Shown piece after piece: positions 8,789 to 17,874 of a stretch of 64,000 nt of DNA. Position 1 is the first letter of the stretch, and the number at the start of each line of letters is the position of its first letter. The notes under the pieces are model-generated. The model worked only from the letters and a program-made list of their open reading frames with translations, made no database searches and had not been told where the DNA came from. Source of the DNA: CAWGJF01 sp963715745 (GTDB taxonomy: Bacteria > Bacteroidota > Ignavibacteria > Ignavibacteriales > Ignavibacteriaceae); NCBI GenBank assembly GCA_963715745.1, contig OY970271.1:1302001-1366000 (forward strand), written 5' to 3'. The position numbers were made by a program, and so were the translations under genes.

Positions 8789-9244
8789 ATGAGTGAATCA
8801 ATAAGAATAAAGTTTAAAAGATTGGACGAAAATCTTTCAAACATTCCTATTCCGACTTACAAAACTACTGGCAGCGCAGGGATGGATATTTGTGCTGCAA
8901 TGAATCACAAGATAATTGTTAAGCCAAATTCAGTGGAATTAATTCCTACAAATATTTCTGTTGAAATTCCTGAAGGATTTGAAATACAGGTGAGACCAAG
9001 AAGCGGACTTGCAGCAAAGCATTCTGTTAGTTTGCTCAATTCTCCGGGAACAATTGATTCCGATTATCGAGGCGAAATAAAAATCATTTTAATGAATTTC
9101 GGAAAAGAAAATTTTGAAATAAACCCGGGAGACCGGGTTGCACAGCTTGTGCTTGCAAAAACTTATAAAGCAGATTTGGTTGAAAGCAAAGAGTTAAATT
9201 TAACAGAACGTGGTGATGGAGGTTTTGGACATACTGGAAACTGA
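8789..9244 (+). CDS. dut: dUTP diphosphatase
   Basis: Hydrolyses dUTP to dUMP and pyrophosphate, keeping uracil out of DNA and feeding dTMP synthesis; normally a homotrimer. At 151 residues it has all five conserved motifs: AGMDICA (30-36), RPRSGLA (69-75), GTIDSDYRGEI (87-97, with the catalytic Asp), GDRVAQLVL (114-122) and the C-terminal arm RGDGGFGHTG (141-150). The arm usually reads RGxGGFGSTG; here His replaces the usual Ser, a variant rather than a loss. ATG 8789 follows the flippase stop without a gap, so translation is probably coupled. Confidence 0.96.
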   Translation: MSESIRIKFKRLDENLSNIPIPTYKTTGSAGMDICAAMNHKIIVKPNSVELIPTNISVEIPEGFEIQVRPRSGLAAKHSVSLLNSPGTIDSDYRGEIKIILMNFGKENFEINPGDRVAQLVLAKTYKADLVESKELNLTERGDGGFGHTGN

Positions 9245-9268
9245 AAATACTATCTTATTTAAAACTTG

Positions 9269-9297
9269 TCAATCTTGAAATTACTATTAAAGATTGA
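9269..9297 (+). other. Weak hairpin between dut and dnaE
   Basis: An 8-bp A+T-rich stem, TCAATCTT at 9269-9276 with AAGATTGA at 9290-9297, lies in the 117-base gap. There is no T-run, so it is not called a terminator; the rest of the gap shows no clear signal. Confidence 0.25.
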
Positions 9298-9361
9298 GTA
9301 AACTTCTATCCGGGATTCAAGAAATTTCCTCCCAATCACCCAGGAATATATTTTTATTAAA

Positions 9362-12300
9362 ATGTCTGAATTCATTCATCTTCATAATCATAGTCATTAC
9401 AGCTTACAGGACGCAGCGTGCACTGTTGATGGGTTGGTAAATGCGGCTGTAGAAAACAATATGAAGTCTGTTGCGCTTACAGATCATGGAGTGATGTATG
9501 GCGCTGCTGAGTTTTATAAAAAAGCTACAAAAGCCGGAATCAAACCGATCATCGGAATGGAAGCTTATGTTGTTGCTGAAGGAAGCAGGAAAGATAAAGG
9601 AATATCAGCTTCCAATGGCAATGGGAAAAAAAGAAAAAAGCAATATCATCATTTAATACTTCTGGCAAAAAATCAAACCGGGTATAAAAATTTATCAAAG
9701 CTGTCATCTTTAGGACACACCGAAGGTTTTTATTATAAACCGAGAATTGATCTTGAATTGCTTCACCAATACCATGAGGGATTAGTTTGTCTTTCAGCCT
9801 GTGCGAGCGGTGTAGTTTCAGTTCATCTCGTTAATGGTGATTTTGAAAAAGCAAAACGAACAGCTATCACTTACAAAGAAATTTTTGGCGAAGATTTTTA
9901 TCTCGAGATACAAAATCATTTTATGGAAGTTGATAAACCAATTCTTGCCGGAATGCCAAAGCTTTCAAAAGAGTTGGGAATAAATCTGGTTGCAACAAAT
10001 GATTGTCATTATATAAAACACGACCACGCTACAGCACACAATATTCTTTTGCTACTTGGTGACAAAATGGGTGCTGATTATACTCAGCTTCGTTATGGAA
10101 CTGACCAGGTTTATTTCAAATCTTCCAAAGAGATGATAAAGCTTTTCAAAGATCATCCGGAAGCTATTGAGAACACTCTGGAAATTGATTCCAAAATAGA
10201 TTTGAAGATGGATTTTTCTTCACACCTTTTCCCTGAATTTCCAATTCCTGAAAACTCCAGTTCAAAAAATGCCGATGAATATTTTGAACAACTTGCAAAA
10301 GAAGGACTGAATAAAAGATTTGAAAATATCACAGGTGAAATTGAAGACCGTTTCAATTTCGAAATTAATACAATAAGAGATATGGGTTTCTCAGGATACT
10401 TCCTGATTGTTCAGGATTTCATTAATGCTTCCAAGAAAATGAACATACCTGTTGGTCCGGGACGTGGAAGTGTTGCCGGAAGTCTCGTTGCTTATGCACT
10501 TGGAATTACTGACATCAATCCACTTGAATATAATCTTTTATTTGAAAGATTTTTAAATCCTGCAAGACGATCTATGCCTGATATCGATGTCGATTTTGCC
10601 GATGATAAAAGAGGAGAAGTGTTAGATTATGTTAAAAGGAAATATGGGGAGGGCAGTGTAAGCCAGATTATTACTTTTAACAGGTTATCTTCAAAAGCAG
10701 TCTTGAGAGACGTTGCACGTGTTTTGAAAATTCCTATTCCCAAAGTAAATGAGGTTACCAAATTTATACCTTCAAAGTTTGGGAAGGTTTATTCTATTGA
10801 TAAAGCTTTAAAGGAAGTTGCAGAACTAAAATGGCTTAAAAACTCTGATGACCCGTTGATGCAGGAATGGCTGAAACACTCAAGAGTTCTTGAAGGAATG
10901 AACCGAAATGCTTCAAAGCATGCTGCGGGTGTTGTAATTACTCCGGGTGATGTTAGCGATTATGTCCCCCTTGCAAATGCAGTTTCTCAGGAAGAGATTG
11001 TTACACAGTTTAATATGAAGGATATTGAAAGTGCCGGTCTTTTGAAAATGGACTTCCTCGGATTACGCACACTTACAATAATCCGTGATTGTATTTCTTT
11101 AATCAAGAAAAACCATAACAAAGAAATTGATATTAATGCAATCCTTTTAAATGATGAAAAGACTTTTCAGCTTTTTTCAAAAGGACAAACGACCGGCGTA
11201 TTTCAGTTTGAATCTCCGCCAATGAAAGAGTATTTGAAAAAATTAAATCCAACAGGATTAGCTGATCTTGCAGCAATGAATGCTTTGTATCGCCCGGGTC
11301 CAATGGATTTTATTGATGAATTTATTGACAGGAAATTTGGAAGGAAGGAAACCAGATATCTTCATCCAATACTGGAAGAAATTTTAAAGGAAACATACGG
11401 AATTATTGTTTACCAGGAACAGGTAATTCAGATTGCAAATAAAATTGCAGGTATGAGTTTAGCCGAAGCAGATATTCTTCGCAGGGCAATGGGTAAAAAA
11501 GATCTGCTTGCTATGAAGGAACAAAAAGAAAAGTTTATAAATGGAGCTGTCGCAAAAGAAATTAATAAAAAAATTGCCATAGAAATTTTTGAAGCGATTG
11601 ATAAATTTGCTAACTACGGATTTAATAAAAGCCATGCGGTTGCATACAGCTACATTGCATATCAGACTGCGTATCTGAAAGCACATTATACAGCAGAATT
11701 TCTGGCTGCCAACCTAACAAATGAATTTGGTAATACTGATAAAGTTTCAAAGTTTCTTGAAGATTGCAGAAGATTGAAAATAGAAATCCTTCCACCTGAT
11801 GTAAATGATCCAAGTGTTAATTTTGATGTAACTGATGGTAAAATCAGATTTGGAATGTCAGCAATAAAAAATGTTGGTCGTAATGCAGTCGAAGAAATTA
11901 TTCGGGTGAGAAATGAAATTGGTAGAAACTTTACAAGCATTTTTGACTTTTGTTCTAATGTAGACACCAGAACAGTTAATAAGAGATCACTTGAAGGATT
12001 AGTAGTTGCTGGTGCTTTTGATGGAATACATCAAAACCGAGCTTCTGTTTTTAATGGAATTGAAAATGCACTTGAGTTCAGTCATAAATTACAGAATTCA
12101 AAAATTACTTCTGAAAATAGTTTATTTGCAGATTCAGCAGATGTTGTTGTTCAGGAACCAGAATTGCCTCAATTAGATGACTGGTCAGAAAAAGAAAGAC
12201 TTGCAAAAGAAAGACAGGCGGTCGGATTTTATGTATCGGGTCATCCACTTAGAAAATATTTAATTGAGTACAAATCTTTTTCTAATTATCAGATTGGTGA

Positions 12301-12817
12301 TACCGAGCGGCTTGAAGATTCACAGGAAGTAAAAGTTTGCGGAATTATAACAGGTATAAGAACAAAAATTGACCGCTCAAATAACCGTATGGCTTTTTTC
12401 ACTGTAGATGATTTTTCCGGTTCATGTGAATGTATCATGTTTTCAAAAATTTATGACCAATTTGGTAAATACATTATTAATGAAGAACCTGTGTTTATTG
12501 TTGGAGTTTTAGAAAGCAGTGGAGATGCCGTAAAAATTCATGTTAATAAGTTACTTCCACTCGAGAAAGCAAGAACTGAGTTGTGTACAAGCTTAAATAT
12601 TTTAGTAGATAAAAAATCCATTCAACCTGAGGTTTTAAAAAATCTGAAACCAATTATAGATAATAACCAGGGAAAAGTAGTTATGTATTTAAGGGTATTT
12701 GAAAATGGGGGAAGAGGGAAACTATATTCTCTGGGTAACAGGATAGAATTAAACCAATCTATATTAGAAGAGTTAAGCAGTTTGTTCAGCGAAGATTCAA
12801 TAACTCTTAACTTTTAA
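9362..12817 (+). CDS. dnaE: DNA polymerase III subunit alpha
   Basis: The replicative polymerase, 1151 residues, normal for DnaE. It begins with a PHP domain (HLHNHSHYSLQDAAC, then ALTDHGVMYGA). The polymerase core has PVGPGRGSVAGSLVAYALGI, the catalytic PDIDVDFADDKRGEVL near residues 405-420, HAAGVVITPGD and FQFESPPMKEYLKKL. The finger and helix-hairpin-helix regions include NALYRPGPMDFIDEFI and FNKSHAVAYSYIAYQTAYLK. The C-terminal OB-fold reads VCGIITGIRTKIDRSNNRMA. ATG 9362 gives the expected N-terminus. There is no adjacent replication gene, and no terminator is evident before the next gene at 12920. Confidence 0.97.
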   Translation: MSEFIHLHNHSHYSLQDAACTVDGLVNAAVENNMKSVALTDHGVMYGAAEFYKKATKAGIKPIIGMEAYVVAEGSRKDKGISASNGNGKKRKKQYHHLILLAKNQTGYKNLSKLSSLGHTEGFYYKPRIDLELLHQYHEGLVCLSACASGVVSVHLVNGDFEKAKRTAITYKEIFGEDFYLEIQNHFMEVDKPILAGMPKLSKELGINLVATNDCHYIKHDHATAHNILLLLGDKMGADYTQLRYGTDQVYFKSSKEMIKLFKDHPEAIENTLEIDSKIDLKMDFSSHLFPEFPIPENSSSKNADEYFEQLAKEGLNKRFENITGEIEDRFNFEINTIRDMGFSGYFLIVQDFINASKKMNIPVGPGRGSVAGSLVAYALGITDINPLEYNLLFERFLNPARRSMPDIDVDFADDKRGEVLDYVKRKYGEGSVSQIITFNRLSSKAVLRDVARVLKIPIPKVNEVTKFIPSKFGKVYSIDKALKEVAELKWLKNSDDPLMQEWLKHSRVLEGMNRNASKHAAGVVITPGDVSDYVPLANAVSQEEIVTQFNMKDIESAGLLKMDFLGLRTLTIIRDCISLIKKNHNKEIDINAILLNDEKTFQLFSKGQTTGVFQFESPPMKEYLKKLNPTGLADLAAMNALYRPGPMDFIDEFIDRKFGRKETRYLHPILEEILKETYGIIVYQEQVIQIANKIAGMSLAEADILRRAMGKKDLLAMKEQKEKFINGAVAKEINKKIAIEIFEAIDKFANYGFNKSHAVAYSYIAYQTAYLKAHYTAEFLAANLTNEFGNTDKVSKFLEDCRRLKIEILPPDVNDPSVNFDVTDGKIRFGMSAIKNVGRNAVEEIIRVRNEIGRNFTSIFDFCSNVDTRTVNKRSLEGLVVAGAFDGIHQNRASVFNGIENALEFSHKLQNSKITSENSLFADSADVVVQEPELPQLDDWSEKERLAKERQAVGFYVSGHPLRKYLIEYKSFSNYQIGDTERLEDSQEVKVCGIITGIRTKIDRSNNRMAFFTVDDFSGSCECIMFSKIYDQFGKYIINEEPVFIVGVLESSGDAVKIHVNKLLPLEKARTELCTSLNILVDKKSIQPEVLKNLKPIIDNNQGKVVMYLRVFENGGRGKLYSLGNRIELNQSILEELSSLFSEDSITLNF

Positions 12818-12919
12818 CATTGTTTTTGATATTTCACTTTTGTTAACAATTGCAAGGTTTGTTTCCATTTGAGTGATTTTGTATTATTACTGGCAATATT
12901 TGAATAAAAAAATACAATT

Positions 12920-13729
12920 ATGGATAAGAATAGTAATAAAGACTTCTGGGCTGTTATTCTAGGAGCTTCATCAGGTTTTGGAGGTGCAACTGCAATTCAG
13001 CTTGCTAAAGACGGATATAATATTGCAGGAATTCATCTGGACCGGCAGGCTACAATGGACAATGTAAACAAGATAATTTCGGAAATTAAAACTGCAGGTT
13101 CACAAGCTATGTTTTATAATGTTAATGCTGCAGATCAATTTAAACGTGAAGAAATTGTTAAAGAATTAAAAGATAAATTAGATGGAAAACCTGCTGTTAA
13201 AGTTTTAATGCATTCGCTTGCTTTCGGTACTTTGAAAAGATTTATTCCGTTGCCAGGTGAGCAGGCATTGACTCATGCCCAGATGGAAATGACGCTTGAC
13301 GTTATGGCGCATTCACTTGTTTACTGGGTGCAGGAACTTTTTGCGAATGACTTACTGTCAAAAAAGGGAAGAATTTTTGCAATGACCAGTTCTGGTAGTC
13401 ATACTTCAATTCCATATTATGGTGCAGTATCGGCAGCAAAAGCTGCATTGGAATCTCATGTAAGACAGCTTTCACTTGAACTTGGTGAACTTGAAATTGC
13501 AGTAAATGCAATAATGGCAGGGGTAACGGATACTCCGGCTCTAAGAAAAATTCCAAGCAACGCTTCGATGATAAGTGTTGCCGAGAAAAAGAATCCACGC
13601 AATCGCCTTACTACACCGGAAGATGTAGCAAAAGTTATATCATTAATGTGTAGGGAAGGTGGAGAGTGGATTAGCGGTGGTTTAATTCATGCCGACGGTG
13701 GTGAAGATGTTGTTAGCTACGTCGGTTAA
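12920..13729 (+). CDS. Enoyl-ACP reductase-like short-chain dehydrogenase (FabI/FabL type)
   Basis: A 269-residue Rossmann-fold oxidoreductase. The N-terminus WAVILGASSGFGGATAIQLA is an NAD(P)-binding motif, and HSLAFGTLKRF resembles the HSIAFA segment of enoyl reductases. The active site reads YYGAVSAAKAALESH, giving Tyr-x6-Lys, the spacing of enoyl-ACP reductases, rather than the Tyr-x3-Lys of ordinary SDRs. VNAIMAGVTDTPALRKI and the C-terminal WISGGLIHADGG fit the same group. The likely role is the last reduction of each fatty acid elongation cycle. The gene sits alone, without other fab genes, and a different enoyl-thioester or keto substrate is possible, so no symbol is given. Confidence 0.72.
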   Translation: MDKNSNKDFWAVILGASSGFGGATAIQLAKDGYNIAGIHLDRQATMDNVNKIISEIKTAGSQAMFYNVNAADQFKREEIVKELKDKLDGKPAVKVLMHSLAFGTLKRFIPLPGEQALTHAQMEMTLDVMAHSLVYWVQELFANDLLSKKGRIFAMTSSGSHTSIPYYGAVSAAKAALESHVRQLSLELGELEIAVNAIMAGVTDTPALRKIPSNASMISVAEKKNPRNRLTTPEDVAKVISLMCREGGEWISGGLIHADGGEDVVSYVG

Positions 13730-13770
13730 TTAAGAAATTTTAATTAATTATTAAAATCAGGGAAGGAATA

Positions 13771-14091
13771 ATGAAACCTGTTGAATTTACTGATGACAAT
13801 TTTGAAACCGAAGTGTTACAATCAAATATTCCAGTGTTGATTGATTTCTGGGCTGTATGGTGTGGACCTTGTAAAATGATTGCTCCAATTGTAGAAGAGC
13901 TATCAGGCGAACTTGAAGGAAAAGTAAAAATCGGAAAACTTGATGTTGACTCAAATCAAAAAACATCTATAAAATATGGGGTAAGAAGCATACCTACCTT
14001 ATTAATTTTTAAAGACGGAAAACTTGCCGATACAATTATCGGTGCAGTGCCAAAAACTCACATTGTTGACAGACTGAATAAAGTAGTGTAA
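13771..14091 (+). CDS. trxA: Thioredoxin
   Basis: A 106-residue cytosolic dithiol oxidoreductase. It has the redox motif WCGPCK with Cys31 and Cys34, preceded by VLIDFWAVW, and the conserved YGVRSIPTLLIFKDGK with the cis-Pro. It lacks a signal peptide. Length and layout are those of TrxA. ATG 13771 is preceded by GGGAAGGA, a good ribosome-binding site. It stands 42 bases after the SDR gene and 36 bases before serA. Confidence 0.95.
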   Translation: MKPVEFTDDNFETEVLQSNIPVLIDFWAVWCGPCKMIAPIVEELSGELEGKVKIGKLDVDSNQKTSIKYGVRSIPTLLIFKDGKLADTIIGAVPKTHIVDRLNKVV

Positions 14092-14127
14092 TTGTCCAGA
14101 ATTATTATCAATTGTGTTTTACACTAA

Positions 14128-15712
14128 ATGAAAAAAGTCCTTATATCGGATTCAGTTGATTCTGAATGCATTTCTATTTTTGAAAGTAACAATTTCAAAG
14201 TTGATTACCAGACAAACCTAAGTGAATATGAATTACTTAATCGGATTCCGGATTACAATGTTTTAATAGTAAGAAGTGCAACAAAAGTAAATTCATCGTT
14301 GATTGATAAAATGAAATCGATGGAAGTAATTGGGCGGGCTGGTACCGGTGTTGATAATATTGATGTTAGAGCTGCCAGCAGAAAAAGGTATTCTTGTGAT
14401 GAACACTCCCGGCGGAAATACACTCTCAGCTGCTGAACATACAATGGCTTTAATGTTATCTGTCTGCCGGCATATTCCTCAATCGAACATTTCTTTAAGA
14501 TCTGGCAAATGGGAAAGAAAAAATTTTCAGGGAACTGAGTTAGCCGGCAAAACACTTGGTTTAATTGGCCTTGGAAAAATCGGAAAGGAAGTTGCAACCC
14601 GTTCCAAAGCATTCGGAATGAAAGTTATTACGTATGATCCGTTATTGTCAAAAGAAAGTGCTAATGAAATTGGTGTTGAACTGGTAACTCTTGAAACTGT
14701 TTTTTCTGATTCTGATATAATTTCAGTTCACACACCTTTGAATGATAATACTAAACATTTAATCGGAAAAGAAACATTAATAAAATGTAAAAAAGGTGTT
14801 AAGATAATTAATTGTGCTCGTGGCGGAATTATTGATGAAGAAGAATTAGTAAAAGCAATTAATGTAGGGAAAGTTTCGGCAGCCGGTATAGATGTTTTTG
14901 AAAATGAACCACCTGATTTTAGCAGTGAATTATTAAGTCATCCCGCCGTGGTTTGTACACCACATCTCGGTGCTTCAACAGAAGAAGCACAGAAAAAAGT
15001 AGCTATACAAATTGCCGAACAAATTATTAATTATTTTAAATCAAACTCTGTTGCTGGTGCAATAAATGCTCATGGTTTAAAAGAGGGAACTAATACAGAA
15101 CTTGAACCATACATTTTTCTTGCAGAAATAATCGGACGAATAAACGGGCAGTTACTTAAAAATCAATTAATAAAAATAAATATAGTTTGTATTGGAGAAC
15201 TGTTACATAAGTATTCAGATATTTTGACAAACTCCTTATTAAAAGGTTTGCTCTCGGAAAAACTTGATCAGTCAATTAACCTGATCAATGCACCGGTTCT
15301 TGCTGAAGAAATGGGAATAATTCATAACATTACAAAATCAAAAGAACATTCTGATTTTAATAATCTTTTAAAAGTTGAAGTTGAAGCAGAAGGGGAAAAA
15401 AGAAAAATTGCTGGTACTGTTTTCGGAAGTAGCGAAATAAGAATAGTGAATATTGATGATTTCCTTGTAGAAGTAAATCCGTTAGGAAATCATCTGATCT
15501 ATAAAAACCCGGATGTACCCGGAATGCTGGCTTCTGTAAGTAAAGTTTTAGCTGCTAATTCCATTAATATCGCAGGACTTTCATTGGGCAGATTTAAACA
15601 AGGAAAAGAAGCTTTAACAGTAATTAGCATCGATGATGAAATTAATAGAAAAGTTTTTTCTGAAATATCATCCATAGAAGGAATAAAAGATATTTATACG
15701 GTAACTATTTAA
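14128..15712 (+). pseudogene. serA: D-3-phosphoglycerate dehydrogenase, long form, interrupted by a +1 frameshift
   Basis: Would oxidise 3-phosphoglycerate, the first step of serine synthesis. The first frame (14128-14436) carries VLISDSVDSECI to GRAGTGVDNIDVRAAS and then turns to nonsense. The second frame (open at 14330-15712) continues from KGILVMNTPGGNTLSAAEHT through the Rossmann motif GLIGLGKIGKEVA, the catalytic His region (TPHLGASTEEAQ), the intervening ASB-like domain and a C-terminal ACT domain (NPDVPGMLASVSKVLA). The frames join at the A5 run 14382-14386, where one extra A explains the break. Joined length is about 527 residues, right for the long-form enzyme. It is either an assembly error or a recently broken gene; a complete short-form homologue lies at 40881-42071. 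Confidence 0.85.
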
Positions 15713-15734
15713 TTTTAGCGGAAAATTTGAGTTA

Positions 15735-15763
15735 TTGACATTTTCAGAGAAAATGGTTATTTC
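15735..15763 (+). promoter_or_regulatory. Candidate promoter, upstream of a tandem pair
   Basis: TTGACA at 15735-15740 is followed after exactly 17 bases by TATTTC at 15758-15763. It lies in the A+T-rich gap before the T9SS-exported protein. Only sequence resemblance supports it. Confidence 0.3.
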
Positions 15764-15791
15764 AGATATGAAATATTAAGTAAAATGTAAC

Positions 15792-15821
15792 TTGACATAG
15801 AATAAAGGTAGTGTTATTTTG
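15792..15821 (+). promoter_or_regulatory. Candidate promoter for the T9SS-exported Asp-box protein
   Basis: TTGACA at 15792-15797 lies 17 bases before TATTTT at 15815-15820. Read as a Bacteroidota promoter it is TTG, 19 bases, then TTATTTTG at 15814-15821, which matches 7 of 8 positions of TAnnTTTG. It leaves a leader of about 100 bases before the ATG at 15927. Confidence 0.4.
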
Positions 15822-15926
15822 TTAAAGTGTTTAAAAAAAAACAAGAAAAACCATTTTTTAATCCTAGCTTTACAGCTTAAAATTCTTATTAATCAATTAA
15901 ATAAATAAAAAATGAAGGAGAGTAGC

Positions 15927-17735
15927 ATGTATAAATTTACTGCTTTACTGGTTACTGTTCTTATGTTGGGGTTTGGTTTTATCCAGGCTCAGGATATTCA
16001 TACACCTCGTCCAATAGTAGTTAATGGTGATGAACAAGGAACTCCTGATCCTAATGCAAACTCTTTTCAAAACAGGACTATTACATTTGACAAGGATTAT
16101 TTAGGCCAAACATTTACTTGGGCTGTTCATAATATAACCGATAGAAAAACCGGTTATGATCTTCAGTCAAATGGCTGTACACAACAAGTTTGGTATGATT
16201 TAAATAATCCGGGTTATTTACATGCGGTTTTTACAAATTCACAAGTGGATGATAATGCATGGGCAGACAGAACCTGTTTGTATTATGGTAGTCAGGACGG
16301 TGGTGAAACCTGGTTTGAATTTGGTGGCGTTCCTGTAAATAATGGATCTAGTGGTCGTTCAGGATACGTATGTATTACAGGAACATCTCAGGGACAAGCT
16401 GTTATTTCTAATCATAATAATGCAGATCAAACTGCAACAAGAACAAGTGTTTTTATTGATAACTCAGCCTACGAATATAATTTTACTAATTATGTTCCCG
16501 AAACTGCTCCTTTTAACAATGGTGAGCCAATTTGGCCAAGAACAGCGATTCTTCCAAATGATGATCTTGTAATTGCTTCATCAGTTAATGGTGGTGACAG
16601 CATGTATACAAACACATTGTCCGGAGGTATATTTTCCGGATGGCAGGCATTGAATGGTAGTCAGGCCGAAACCCATTCTTTAGCTGTTTCAGAAAGTGGT
16701 GATAAAGTTGGTTTGGCAGTTATAGGTGGACTTGGTCAGGATGGAGATGTTAATTATTATGAATCAACCGACGGAGGTGTAACATGGTCAGCACCTACTA
16801 ATGTTTGGACTAGTATAGATTCATCCTCTGGTGATTATTGGGGTTGTCTCAGAACCATTAATCTTACATTTCATGGTGAAGACCCCTGTGTAGTTTTTGA
16901 AGTAGGTTGGAATACAGCAACTGGATATTATCCAGGTTTGCCTTCAGAAATTAGATTCTGGTCACCAGCTATTAATGGTGGTGTATCAAAGGTACTTGCT
17001 GATAGTAATAATGTAGCGTATTACCCAAACTATGGAGTTGCTGATGTTCAATTTCCATTAAGCAGGGCAGTTATCAGTCATTCTCAGGAACCCTACAATT
17101 ATCTGTTTGTAGCATTCAATGCTACTTCAGGTGAATACTGGCCTGGAGCAACTTCAGCAGATTCAACAGCTTATTATCGCGGTATGTTTATGTATAGTGA
17201 AGATGGTGGAGAAACCTGGTCAGATATTGAACAATTCACACCAGATACACCTTTGCTAGACTGGAGATATGTAAGTATGCCTCCAGTTATGCCAGTTACA
17301 TCAAGCTCAGGAAACAATGATGTAATTACCATACATATGGTTATGCAAGGAGATTCTATTCCGGGTAGTACTGTAAATGGCTGGAATATTATGCCTCCAG
17401 GAGTAACGGCTCAATATTATCATTTCTCTACTACTATGGAAATAGTAAGTAATAATGATAAAATTATAGCAAATAATTTCGACCTTGAACAAAATTATCC
17501 TAATCCTTTTAACCCAAGCACTAAAATAAATTATACATTGGGTGAAAGAAGCCCGGTAACGTTAAAAGTTTATGACGTACTTGGAAGTGAAGTGGCTACA
17601 TTAGTGAACACAACACAAGAAGCTGGAAAACACAACGTTACATTTGATGCATCAAAATTAGCATCTGGACTTTACATTTATAAACTTAATGCAGGTAACT
17701 TTACTTCTACAAAGAAGATGATGTTACTTAAGTAA
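15927..17735 (+). CDS. T9SS-exported protein with Asp-box (BNR-like) repeats
   Basis: A predicted secreted protein of 602 residues. It has a signal peptide (MYKFTALLVTVLMLGFGFIQ, then AQD), and the body carries at least three Asp-box motifs (SQDGGETW, STDGGVTW, SEDGGETW), typical of sialidase-like beta-propellers. No catalytic sialidase residues could be assigned, so an enzymatic role is not claimed. The last 85 residues are a type A T9SS/Por sorting tail: DLEQNYPNPFNPSTKINY, then VYDVLGSEVATLVN and ASGLYIYKLNAG, ending KKMMLLK. It should therefore cross the outer membrane and be released or anchored on the surface. ATG 15927 is preferred over ATG 15912 because AAGGAG ends 6 bases upstream of it. 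It has its own terminator at 17756-17808. Confidence 0.85.
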   Translation: MYKFTALLVTVLMLGFGFIQAQDIHTPRPIVVNGDEQGTPDPNANSFQNRTITFDKDYLGQTFTWAVHNITDRKTGYDLQSNGCTQQVWYDLNNPGYLHAVFTNSQVDDNAWADRTCLYYGSQDGGETWFEFGGVPVNNGSSGRSGYVCITGTSQGQAVISNHNNADQTATRTSVFIDNSAYEYNFTNYVPETAPFNNGEPIWPRTAILPNDDLVIASSVNGGDSMYTNTLSGGIFSGWQALNGSQAETHSLAVSESGDKVGLAVIGGLGQDGDVNYYESTDGGVTWSAPTNVWTSIDSSSGDYWGCLRTINLTFHGEDPCVVFEVGWNTATGYYPGLPSEIRFWSPAINGGVSKVLADSNNVAYYPNYGVADVQFPLSRAVISHSQEPYNYLFVAFNATSGEYWPGATSADSTAYYRGMFMYSEDGGETWSDIEQFTPDTPLLDWRYVSMPPVMPVTSSSGNNDVITIHMVMQGDSIPGSTVNGWNIMPPGVTAQYYHFSTTMEIVSNNDKIIANNFDLEQNYPNPFNPSTKINYTLGERSPVTLKVYDVLGSEVATLVNTTQEAGKHNVTFDASKLASGLYIYKLNAGNFTSTKKMMLLK

Positions 17736-17755
17736 ATAAACGGGATGTTTATGTT

Positions 17756-17808
17756 AAACGGGTGGGTTTTCCAATTTTAAAGTTGGCAAATTCACCCGTT
17801 TCTTTTTA
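17756..17808 (+). terminator. Terminator after the Asp-box protein
   Basis: A 9-bp stem, AAACGGGTG at 17756-17764 and CACCCGTTT at 17793-17801, encloses a second small hairpin (CCAA/TTGG) and leads into CTTTTT. It separates the exported protein from the TonB receptor gene. Confidence 0.75.
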
Positions 17809-17874
17809 GAAATTATATTGTTCTTTAATAAAATTTAACGCAGAAGATTATTTCAAACATTTCGTGGAGAAGAG

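Noticed and set aside
13730..13756. A+T-only palindrome TTAATTAA...TTAATTAA after the SDR gene
   Set aside because: It has no G+C base pairs and no separate T-run; in such A+T-rich DNA it is likely chance.
14330..14436. Overlap of the two serA frames as a separate gene start
   Set aside because: The first residues of the second frame (before KGILVMN) are nonsense; the overlap is only a by-product of the frameshift.
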